A stretch of 64,000 nucleotides of DNA from a virus: IMG/VR virus record IMGVR_UViG_3300033977_000049, positions 1 to 64,000 of that record. The stretch is one strand, 5' to 3'. Positions 1 through 6,819 of this stretch are shown piece after piece; position 1 is the stretch's first letter; each line of letters starts with the position of its first letter. The notes beneath the pieces were generated by a model, which worked only from the letters and a program-made list of their open reading frames with translations, ran no database searches and was not told the origin of the DNA. A program made the position numbers and the translations under genes.

Positions 1-225
1 TTGCCTGCTAATGCCAAGCTGAGCGCGGGTGGGGACCTTTATTTGCGCAACCTGACTACGCTCCCTGCTAATGCCAAGCTGAGCGCGGGTGAGAACCTTA
101 ATTTGCACAACCTAACCATGCTCCCTGCTAATGCCAAGCTGAGCGCGGGTGGGGACCTTGACTTGAGCGGCCTGACTACGCTCCCTGCTAATGCCAAGCT
201 GAGCGCGGGTGGGGACCTTTATCTT
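1..225 (+). repeat. 60-bp in-frame tandem repeat
   Basis: Four units in register with a period of exactly 60 bp (starting at 1, 61, 121 and 181) encode the 20-residue protein repeat. The first 30 bases of each unit (the PANAKLSAG part) are nearly invariant and changes gather in the second half. That fits recent unit duplication. The array probably continues beyond the left edge. Confidence 0.9.
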
Positions 226-294
226 AATAATGATTTACGTGAAACGAAACTTTCTAAAGATGTCACTATTAAGAAAAATATCATTTATTATTAA
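1..294 (+). CDS. Leucine-rich-like repeat protein, C-terminal fragment
   Basis: The gene is cut by the left edge of the window, so only its last 97 residues are seen. They consist of almost identical 20-residue units of the form LPANAKLSAGGDLYLRNLTT, followed by a lysine-rich tail ending in NIIYY. The regular L-x-L and N-L-T spacing resembles short leucine-rich or beta-helix repeats, which usually act in binding. No catalytic motif is visible. The true start lies upstream. It could be a secreted, surface or host-interaction protein; the sequence does not decide. Confidence 0.6.
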   Translation: MPANAKLSAGGDLYLRNLTTLPANAKLSAGENLNLHNLTMLPANAKLSAGGDLDLSGLTTLPANAKLSAGGDLYLNNDLRETKLSKDVTIKKNIIYY

Positions 295-317
295 AAACTA
301 AACCTTCTGGAGGACTT

Positions 318-503
318 ATGAAAGAAACTATTGTACGCGATAAGTTATATGAAACATATAATAAAGTATTCGCAAGATTTATTCACGATCATCTTGCTAA
401 CAATAAACAGGCAGAATTGGAATTTGATAGAATCGTTTGGGAATTAGCTAGCGATCAAGCTAAACGGTTTGTAGAATTCTATGACAATATGGTGACCACA
501 TGA
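318..503 (+). CDS. Hypothetical protein, 61 aa
   Basis: The start is supported by a strong Shine-Dalgarno sequence (GGAGGA) six bases upstream. The product is a small, charged, probably helical protein starting MKETIVRDKLYE. No family was recognised. Its stop overlaps the start of the next gene (ATGA), which suggests translational coupling in the early rightward operon. Confidence 0.7.
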   Translation: MKETIVRDKLYETYNKVFARFIHDHLANNKQAELEFDRIVWELASDQAKRFVEFYDNMVTT

Positions 504-826
504 ATGGTGCAGCTTTATTAGCCACTGTTTTATTCTTAGGCGGACCTGGCCAGGGACTTACAATCGATGCGGGGCCTATTTGTTCCTGTAAGATAGATCA
601 AGTGGGGGATACGCTTATTATTTATCGCAAAAAAGTTTACAGAGGAGAGGCAACTGAAAGATTGCCCGTAGTTACAATTCCCTCCTCCGAAAGGAATTGG
701 AATCGCGCTGTTAATCTATGCATGGCCTATCGCAGGCGAGAAAAATGGGCATTACAAAACGATCCAATGAAGGTAAAGGAGAGGAAAGATGCCATACATA
801 AACAGGGGATACAGAGAAAAACTTGA
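500..826 (+). CDS. Hypothetical protein with hydrophobic N terminus, 108 aa
   Basis: The start codon overlaps the stop of the upstream gene. Residues 3-14 form a short hydrophobic stretch (AALLATVLFLGG) that could be a membrane anchor or weak signal peptide. The rest is a basic soluble domain with a lysine-rich end. Its last 38 bases overlap the next gene. No family recognised. Confidence 0.6.
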   Translation: MNGAALLATVLFLGGPGQGLTIDAGPICSCKIDQVGDTLIIYRKKVYRGEATERLPVVTIPSSERNWNRAVNLCMAYRRREKWALQNDPMKVKERKDAIHKQGIQRKT

Positions 827-1088
827 TCCATTTATTAGTGTTTTATCTGAGAAAATTTGTGAAACTGCACAAAATAAAACCGATATTTTTGGCATGTTGA
901 ATTATGCCTTTACCAGGATATCGTTATTGGTTATTGAAAGTACTTATGAAAGGCTGCAATATTGGTTGATAGCTGAATTAACCGGAATATTGCACAATAT
1001 TTCGGATGAATTTTATAGGCGCGTAGTTTCGCCGTATGAAGATAATAAGATGAAAGAATCAGGAGATGTACCAGAATATAAACAATAG
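789..1088 (+). CDS. DUF6899-like phage protein, 99 aa
   Basis: A Shine-Dalgarno sequence (GGAGAGGAAAG) precedes the start. The pattern MPYI....R.KLDPFI near the N terminus, GMLNYAFTRI in the middle, and FYRRVVSPYEDNKMKESGDV at the end matches, from memory, a small conserved phage family annotated DUF6899. Its function is unknown. It sits in the tightly packed early operon. The assignment rests on motif memory, not on a search. Confidence 0.65.
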   Translation: MPYINRGYREKLDPFISVLSEKICETAQNKTDIFGMLNYAFTRISLLVIESTYERLQYWLIAELTGILHNISDEFYRRVVSPYEDNKMKESGDVPEYKQ

Positions 1089-1097
1089 GAGAAAAAT

Positions 1098-1172
1098 ATG
1101 TGCGTTGTAAAAATAGGTTTAGTTAGTTTTTCATTAGTTTTTGCTGGATTCCTCGCTGCCAGATGGAGGTAG
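1098..1172 (+). CDS. Possible 24-aa membrane peptide
   Basis: A short frame with a Shine-Dalgarno sequence (AGGAGAAAA) encodes a peptide that is almost entirely one hydrophobic helix (residues 5-21), ending AARWR. In the +1 frame an uninterrupted reading continues to 1242 and ends in SIEKEKKK. So this could be a tiny membrane peptide, or a slightly longer membrane protein broken by one frameshift. The 167-base gap between the flanking genes holds nothing else obvious. Confidence 0.35.
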   Translation: MCVVKIGLVSFSLVFAGFLAARWR

Positions 1173-1255
1173 AAAATTTATTGGAGTAGAGCAGCAGTTT
1201 CAGGGTCTTATGGATAGTATAGAAAAAGAAAAGAAAAAATGAAGGATTCAATAAT

Positions 1256-2350
1256 ATGGCATATTTATACAAAAATCAACAGGGGCATGAAGTCAATGTA
1301 CATAGTTTCAGTTCTGGCTCAGATTTCAGAAAATGCCCAAGGCTTTATCAATTAAAGCGCATCTTAGGCTGGCGTGAGAAAGAAGATCGGGCCGCCATGA
1401 GATTTGGAAATGCCTTGGAATCTGCTATACAAAAATATCATGAGACTCAATTATCTCCGGAAGAAGAATTTAAAAGAATTTGGGATAAAGTAAGACAGGT
1501 TGAGAGTGTAAACTATGGGGAATCTTCTTGGGAAGAAATGTTAATCCAAGGCGCTGATATGTGCAGGCTATATGTTGCTAAATGCTCTACATTTCCGATT
1601 GACAGGCCCAAGTTTCAATTGAATTACAGAAAAGAGGTATATCCTAATACTTATTTAGGTGGTATTATTTTCACTGCTTATCTCGATATTCTCTCTCAAT
1701 TGCCGGAAAGTGGAAAGTTAATTATTGACGTTAAAAGTTCTGGCCGGGACCTGCAATCACCGCTACTCGCTCTTGATCCTCAGCTTCGCCGGTATGCCTG
1801 GCTAACGGGAATAGAAAATGTGGCCTTTATGTGGTTTACTAGAGTTACGCCGGAAATAAAAAGGGGCCATAAAGTATATGTATTTGAGCGCCACGGAGAT
1901 CCCCTAATAGTGTTTGTTGCGGGTATTCCAAATGAATCCAATCCTGTTCTTATTAGCGAAAAAGACTATGAGGAATATGAAAAAAGCAGCCAAGGATTAA
2001 AAGGTAAAGCCCTGGATGGCATTAAGGAAAGCTTTGCGGAAACTAGGGGGATAGTTATTCCTCATAGCGGATTTACAAAACAAAGATTAACATTTTTTCA
2101 GGGAAAAATCTCCAAAGAAGAACAGGATGATTCCGGAGAGGCTATAGGCCGGGAAATAGCAGAAATTGTAGCGGCAAGAGAGGCTGGTAAATATCCCCAA
2201 CATTGCGGTATCCGTTTCCCGGACGATAATTGCTTGCATTGTCCTATGCGGGGTATTTGTGGACATGATGATAAGTTAAGAGATGAATTATTGATAGCCC
2301 CATCAGCACAACAAGATCCTGATTGGGTAAAAGAATTTTTGGAGGATTAA
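1256..2350 (+). CDS. Cas4/RecB-like PD-(D/E)XK nuclease with Fe-S cluster
   Basis: This 364-residue protein has the layout of Cas4/AddB-type nucleases. An early cysteine (C27 in FRKCPRLY) is followed by active-site residues of the PD-(D/E)XK fold (D144 in AYLD, D158 and K160 in IIDVK). A QLRRYAWL segment resembles the QxxxY motif. The C-terminal C326-x2-C329-x5-C335 would complete a four-cysteine iron-sulfur site. The expected role is exonuclease trimming of DNA ends during phage recombination, replication or host DNA breakdown. It opens a replication-linked gene run and abuts the ClpP-like gene. Confidence 0.85.
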   Translation: MAYLYKNQQGHEVNVHSFSSGSDFRKCPRLYQLKRILGWREKEDRAAMRFGNALESAIQKYHETQLSPEEEFKRIWDKVRQVESVNYGESSWEEMLIQGADMCRLYVAKCSTFPIDRPKFQLNYRKEVYPNTYLGGIIFTAYLDILSQLPESGKLIIDVKSSGRDLQSPLLALDPQLRRYAWLTGIENVAFMWFTRVTPEIKRGHKVYVFERHGDPLIVFVAGIPNESNPVLISEKDYEEYEKSSQGLKGKALDGIKESFAETRGIVIPHSGFTKQRLTFFQGKISKEEQDDSGEAIGREIAEIVAAREAGKYPQHCGIRFPDDNCLHCPMRGICGHDDKLRDELLIAPSAQQDPDWVKEFLED

Positions 2351-2353
2351 ATA

Positions 2354-2920
2354 ATGAATGATATCAATCATCGGGATATATGGGAATATATAACTGCCAA
2401 AGAATTAGAATCCGGCATTGTCAGATTAAGCGATGATATACAATCATGTAGCCTCCATGATTTTTCAAAAACATATAATTACCTATTAAGTAAGAAAATG
2501 AAATATGCTCAATTAATAATTACCAGTCCGGGGGGTGGTGCATATCATGCATTTGCTATGTATGATATATTGAAAATGGCTGAAAATAAAGGACTTATAA
2601 CAACTGGATTGGTAGAGGGATTTGCCGCTAGCGCAGCGTCTATGATTGTTCTTCAGGGATGTAAACATAGGCTATCCACTCCACTTGCTAGGCTACACCT
2701 TCATGAAGTTCAGCAATGGGTTTTCTTGGATGTACAAACCGCCTCTGATGTACAGGATAGGGCAAAGGAAATGAAAGTTTTAATGGATATGATTGTAAAA
2801 ATCTTGTCTGAAAGAACTGGTAGGTCAGCAACAGAACTTTTAGAATTTATCCAGCGCCGGGAAAGGTGGATGTCGGCTAAAGAAGCATTAGAATATGGAT
2901 TGATTGATGAGATTATTTAG
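2354..2920 (+). CDS. ClpP-like serine protease
   Basis: The protein is 188 residues long, close to ClpP size. ITSPGGG (57-62), EGFAASAAS (88-96, nucleophile S93), LHLHE with the likely catalytic H117, and WMSAKEALEYGLID near the end are all typical. The usual catalytic aspartate in the RDxFMSA motif is replaced by E170. It starts three bases after the nuclease gene. Phage ClpP homologues often act in capsid maturation, but this copy lies in the early arm far from the head genes, so a role in host or phage protein turnover is as likely. Confidence 0.85.
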   Translation: MNDINHRDIWEYITAKELESGIVRLSDDIQSCSLHDFSKTYNYLLSKKMKYAQLIITSPGGGAYHAFAMYDILKMAENKGLITTGLVEGFAASAASMIVLQGCKHRLSTPLARLHLHEVQQWVFLDVQTASDVQDRAKEMKVLMDMIVKILSERTGRSATELLEFIQRRERWMSAKEALEYGLIDEII

Positions 2921-2928
2921 GAGGATGT

Positions 2929-3171
2929 ATGATTACAAAAATCAAGCTTGTTGAATTGATTTTTACAGCACTTCCCCTACCCAGGCCTCATGATATTAGT
3001 TGTGTATCTGAAAAAAATGCAATACTTTTTATTTGGGGCGTAGATAAAACTAAATTTAGGGTAAATGTAAATCTTCATGTAGAAGAGGTAAAGGGCTGCC
3101 TTGTAAGTAAAAGCGACAAAGCCGCATTAATCGAAAATATTTTTGTTAGAAGCTTAGGACTGATTATTTAG
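2929..3171 (+). CDS. Hypothetical protein, 80 aa
   Basis: The start follows a strong Shine-Dalgarno sequence (AGGAGGATGT). The product is a small mixed alpha/beta protein with no recognised family and no membrane segment. It is co-directional with and close to its neighbours, so it is probably in the same operon. Confidence 0.6.
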   Translation: MITKIKLVELIFTALPLPRPHDISCVSEKNAILFIWGVDKTKFRVNVNLHVEEVKGCLVSKSDKAALIENIFVRSLGLII

Positions 3172-3179
3172 GAGATTTA

Positions 3180-3272
3180 ATGAATAGAATATGTAATCGG
3201 ATATGTTTTTGTTGTGGGGAACATTATAGAACCGGATGTGTTTTAGGTCCAATTTGCGGTAAGAAGTTTTAA
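3180..3272 (+). CDS. Cysteine-rich 30-aa peptide
   Basis: A short frame begins with ATG eight bases after the upstream stop, after GGAGATTTA as Shine-Dalgarno. It encodes 30 residues with six cysteines (positions 5, 9, 11, 12, 20 and 26), a zinc-knuckle-like density. Small metal-binding peptides are common in phages, but the function is unknown. The clear ribosome binding site and tight packing favour a real gene. Confidence 0.45.
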   Translation: MNRICNRICFCCGEHYRTGCVLGPICGKKF

Positions 3273-3299
3273 AACTAAGAAAAATCTAGAGGATGATGA

Positions 3300-4421
3300 A
3301 TGCCAAAAAGAATCATAGACGGAGAGGCCCTTTGGACATCTCAAAAATTAAAAAATGTTCCCTATGAATATAGACTTCATTATGCCATGTGGATACCATT
3401 AGCAGAGGCTAACGGATGTTTTGAGGCTTCCGTGCCTTTAATTAAATCAAAAGTTTATTCATTTTTATTTCCAGATATAGAATTGCAAACTATAGAAGAT
3501 ATATTAACAAGTTTTTGCCGAGTAGGATTAATTAATCTATATAATGCCCGTGGGAAAAAATGGGGATTTTTCGTTGGAATTGATAAACCAGGTAGATTAC
3601 CTTCTAAAAAACACTTAGATAGATATCAAAATTTACCTCCAGGTCCTATGGATATAAAATCTGTCCCGGAAAGTCCGGGACCGGGAGAGGATAAAACCCA
3701 AACCAAACCAATCCAAAACCAAACCAAACCCTTCGGGCATAGTCCCGGACTAGAATATGATGAAAATCAAAAAAAAGACTTATATTCGGAGGAAGAAATG
3801 TCAAGCCTTATAAAAGAAATTAGAGGAATTTGTATTAAATATTTTGGAGCTTACGAACCGTTAAAACAGATGGGTGATCCGACTGTGGAGGTTTTGAATG
3901 AATACGCTGAAGCTTTTGGTAGACAATTTGTCATAGATTCTTTTGAAGATTTTATTAAAACCCAAGGCTCTGATATAGGCCCGTATCCTATCAGGAAGTT
4001 TCTACATTACGCGCCGGATATTTTTAAGGGTAAAAAGATTTTTAAGCCCGATGATATGCTGCAAAATCTTCTTGAAAAGATTATCCGAATTTCTGGATCT
4101 GATGTTACTTTTAGCGCGGCTCAACTTGGAGCAGTTAAAGATTTATTGGATAAATATGGAGAAAAAGATTTTCTTCTGGCTTATCGGGATTTTTATTCTC
4201 GCATCCAGGGAGATGATTTTCAATTAAAGAATGCCGGAAAGCAATGGGCTGAAAGGGGTGAGCAATTTATTATGAATCTGAATATTGCCCGTGAGCGCCA
4301 ACAGGAACGAAATATCCTAGCGGGAAAATTAGAAAAATTGGGAAGGGAACAAGTTGATAAAGTTAGGCAAGAAAGAGAGAAAAAAGAAAAAGAAGAAATG
4401 GAAACGGAGGTTCCAATATAA
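3300..4421 (+). CDS. Replication initiation-like protein, helix-turn-helix type
   Basis: This 373-residue protein starts MPKRIIDGEALWTSQKL. Residues 1-110 look like the winged-helix N-terminal domain of phage replisome organiser proteins. A low-complexity proline/glutamine linker follows (about 115-150), then a helical C-terminal region and a highly charged lysine/glutamate tail (about 340-373). That layout (DNA-binding domain, linker, helicase-contacting domain) fits a replication initiator or helicase loader. The primase-helicase and clamp lie downstream. Direct homology could not be confirmed. Confidence 0.55.
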   Translation: MPKRIIDGEALWTSQKLKNVPYEYRLHYAMWIPLAEANGCFEASVPLIKSKVYSFLFPDIELQTIEDILTSFCRVGLINLYNARGKKWGFFVGIDKPGRLPSKKHLDRYQNLPPGPMDIKSVPESPGPGEDKTQTKPIQNQTKPFGHSPGLEYDENQKKDLYSEEEMSSLIKEIRGICIKYFGAYEPLKQMGDPTVEVLNEYAEAFGRQFVIDSFEDFIKTQGSDIGPYPIRKFLHYAPDIFKGKKIFKPDDMLQNLLEKIIRISGSDVTFSAAQLGAVKDLLDKYGEKDFLLAYRDFYSRIQGDDFQLKNAGKQWAERGEQFIMNLNIARERQQERNILAGKLEKLGREQVDKVRQEREKKEKEEMETEVPI

Positions 4422-5008
4422 TGAAACAAGCATATAAAATAGCGATTATTGCGGCCCTTGCATATCTGGTTGGATTTGGAATTACAATAACTTTGGCGTA
4501 TAAACAGGCCTTGCCAACTCTTCCATTTTATAACAACGCATCGGGAGATAAAGAAGAAAAAGCTATACCCGCAACCGACGAAGAAATTAAGGCGCTATCT
4601 AATCAGTCTAAAGAAGCTATGAAAGTTTTTGCGGCTGCGATAGTATTAGAATCAGGCATTGATGTAGAGGCAGCGCAAGAAAATAAAGATATTATTCAGC
4701 ATGTCATGGAAATATTAGGAAAAATTGAAAAACAACCGCAGTTATTTAATTCGCCCCTTGGATTTGATTTAGTATGGGAATTAGATAATGCTTCTTACAA
4801 TGCTTTATGGTGCGTGGGAGTGACAGAACATATCGCGGCAGTTTCTTTATACAATAAAGAAGAAATAGACCCCGGATTGATTGAGGTTAATAAGGCTTGT
4901 AAAGCTGCTAATCATGCCTTATACGAAGCTTCTATCGTGGCACCGAGATTGTATCGCCAGTATCTTCTAGATCATACAAAATCACAGAAATTACAGGCGG
5001 GATTATAA
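4421..5008 (+). CDS. Membrane-anchored hypothetical protein, 195 aa
   Basis: The start overlaps the last base of the upstream gene. Residues 7-27 form one strongly hydrophobic helix, followed by a mainly helical soluble domain with several alanine-rich stretches. It is probably anchored in the inner membrane with its bulk in the periplasm or outside. No family recognised. Confidence 0.6.
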   Translation: MKQAYKIAIIAALAYLVGFGITITLAYKQALPTLPFYNNASGDKEEKAIPATDEEIKALSNQSKEAMKVFAAAIVLESGIDVEAAQENKDIIQHVMEILGKIEKQPQLFNSPLGFDLVWELDNASYNALWCVGVTEHIAAVSLYNKEEIDPGLIEVNKACKAANHALYEASIVAPRLYRQYLLDHTKSQKLQAGL

Positions 5009-5023
5009 AATTCGGAGGATTCA

Positions 5024-6022
5024 ATGCTTCGCATAGGTGTTATAGGTTATGGCTATTGGGGTCCGAATATAGTTAGGAATTTATATGCCCTGGATGATGT
5101 GAGATTTGTATCTATATGCGATCAAGACCCAATAGCCCTAAAACGAGCCATGCGTTTATATTCAAACGCTTGGACTACTTTAAATTCAGATGATATATTA
5201 CGTTCGCCAGATATTGATGCAATAGCCGTTACTACTCCCACATGGACCCATTTTGATTTAGCAAGGGTTGCTCTTGAAAACGGAAAACATGTTTTCATTG
5301 AAAAACCTATGACCCTTTATTCATATGAAGCTGAAAAATTAATTGAATTAGCTCAGAAGAAAAATCTAAAGATTATGATAGATCATACTTTTCTTTTTAC
5401 TGAAGCAGTTAAAATGATCCATCAATTGATTTATCAAGGCGTGTTAGGAGATGTATACTATTATGATTCCATGAGAGTAAATTTGGGAATTTTCAGGAAC
5501 GATACCGATGTGATATATGACCTCGCATCTCATGACTTATCTATTATGGACTATATTATTAACAAGAAACCTCAAGGGATAATAGCAACCGGCAAGGCAC
5601 ATTTCAATAAGCATATAGATATGGCTTTTATTACGGTTTATTTTGGAAAAAATACTATTGCCCATATAAATGTCAACTGGCTTTCGCCCGTAAAAGTACG
5701 AACCACCTTAATCGGAGGGTCAAGGAAGATGATAATGTGGAATGATCTCGATGCAGATGAGAAAGTAAAAGTTTATGATAAGGGCGTGCAATTGGCCGAC
5801 ACGCAAAATATCCATGAGGCTTTGGCTAGTTATCGATCCGGAGATATTTGGATTCCTAAACTATCCCAGGAAGAAGCGCTAAAAGTGGAATTGGCCTATT
5901 TTTTGAAATGTATTGAGACAAATGAAACTCCCATTAACGATGGCGTTTCCGGTTTACGGATAGTTAAATTGCTTGAAGCAGCAGAGGAATCTATACGGAT
6001 GGGAAGGGAAATTATATTGTAA
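5024..6022 (+). CDS. Gfo/Idh/MocA-family sugar dehydrogenase (WlbA-like)
   Basis: The N-terminal Rossmann fold has the nucleotide-binding motif GVIGYGYWGPN (5-15). EKPM near residue 93 is the conserved EKP motif of this family, and DHTFLF and DLASHDLSIMDY match the substrate domain. The length (332) is standard. The closest known role is oxidation of UDP-GlcNAc uronic acid at C3 (WlbA/WbpB) for diaminouronic acid synthesis. The acetyltransferase encoded one base downstream fits the same pathway. The Shine-Dalgarno CGGAGGATTCA supports the start. Confidence 0.88.
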   Translation: MLRIGVIGYGYWGPNIVRNLYALDDVRFVSICDQDPIALKRAMRLYSNAWTTLNSDDILRSPDIDAIAVTTPTWTHFDLARVALENGKHVFIEKPMTLYSYEAEKLIELAQKKNLKIMIDHTFLFTEAVKMIHQLIYQGVLGDVYYYDSMRVNLGIFRNDTDVIYDLASHDLSIMDYIINKKPQGIIATGKAHFNKHIDMAFITVYFGKNTIAHINVNWLSPVKVRTTLIGGSRKMIMWNDLDADEKVKVYDKGVQLADTQNIHEALASYRSGDIWIPKLSQEEALKVELAYFLKCIETNETPINDGVSGLRIVKLLEAAEESIRMGREIIL

Positions 6023-6502
6023 ATGCGATATACATTTAATTTATCTTTTATTAAAAATTGCCATTTTGGAAAAGATGTTAGAATCTCCAAATTTTTGAAT
6101 CTTTACGATTGTACTATTGGGGATGAAACCAAGATCGGTGCATTTGTAGAAATTCAAAAAGGCGTTATTATTGGGAAAAGATGCAAGATTTCTAGCCATA
6201 GTTTGATTTGTGAGGGTGTAATTATTGAAGATAATGTTTTCATCGGACATGGGGTTATGTTTACCAATGACAAATATCCCAGAGCAACTAATCCAGATGG
6301 AACCCCTCAGGGGCCGGATGATTGGAAATTAGAACGAACCTTGGTGAAACGGGGAGCCTCTATAGGATCTAATGTCGTCATCCTGCCCGGAGTAATTATT
6401 GGAGAAAATGCTATGGTGGGGGCCGGAAGTGTAGTCACCAAAGATGTTTTGCCTAATACGGTTGTATTGGGAAATCCGGCTAGAATGCAAGTAAGGGGTT
6501 GA
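6023..6502 (+). CDS. Hexapeptide-repeat N-acetyltransferase (WlbB-like)
   Basis: The 159-residue protein is built of left-handed beta-helix hexapeptides (IGAFVEIQKGVIIGKRCKIS, IEDNVFIGHGVMF, IGSNVVILPGVIIGENAMVG) and ends AGSVVTKDVLPNTVVLGNPA. It contains TNDKYPRA, a sequence seen in WlbB/WbpD-type UDP-sugar N-acetyltransferases. It begins directly after the dehydrogenase stop. The dehydrogenase and acetyltransferase would make two steps of an amino-sugar uronic acid pathway. The aminotransferase between them is absent from this window. Confidence 0.88.
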   Translation: MRYTFNLSFIKNCHFGKDVRISKFLNLYDCTIGDETKIGAFVEIQKGVIIGKRCKISSHSLICEGVIIEDNVFIGHGVMFTNDKYPRATNPDGTPQGPDDWKLERTLVKRGASIGSNVVILPGVIIGENAMVGAGSVVTKDVLPNTVVLGNPARMQVRG

Positions 6503-6507
6503 CCAAT

Positions 6508-6819
6508 ATGAAAATATATGAACTGATTAAATATTTATATGGTATAAAGCCACGCTATACGGCTTTCTGCTTAACCCCTAAAACAGAACCAAAACAAATT
6601 AAATTGCCCAATGGAACTATTATAACCTATACAAATAAAGGCATTAGCTCTTACGAAGCCCGACATTTTCAAACTCCAGAATATGCTCAAGAATGGGCAA
6701 GGCTATCTGGTATCCAGATTTCGTTGGCACACGCTAGAAATTGGTTACCTACATCAGGCAGCGGCATCTGGCGAAGGGGTTCAGAAAATAAATATGCAAC
6801 CCGACAAAGACTTTCTTAA
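6508..6819 (+). CDS. Hypothetical protein, 103 aa
   Basis: I chose the ATG at 6508 rather than an upstream TTG because AAGGGG lies at normal spacing before it. The product starts MKIYELIKYLYG and has a basic C-terminal region. It overlaps the likely start of the primase-helicase gene by 26 bases. No family recognised; the reading could be shorter in reality. Confidence 0.5.
   Translation: MKIYELIKYLYGIKPRYTAFCLTPKTEPKQIKLPNGTIITYTNKGISSYEARHFQTPEYAQEWARLSGIQISLAHARNWLPTSGSGIWRRGSENKYATRQRLS

Noticed and set aside
1-225. CRISPR array
   Set aside because: The 60-base units are adjacent without unique spacers and translate as a protein repeat.
3661-3690. Hairpin around TCCCGG-AAAGT-CCGGGA as a member of the TCCG-N5-CGGA family
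   Set aside because: The half-sites do not have the required TCCG/CGGA spacing; it is a separate GC-rich stem in a low-complexity coding linker.
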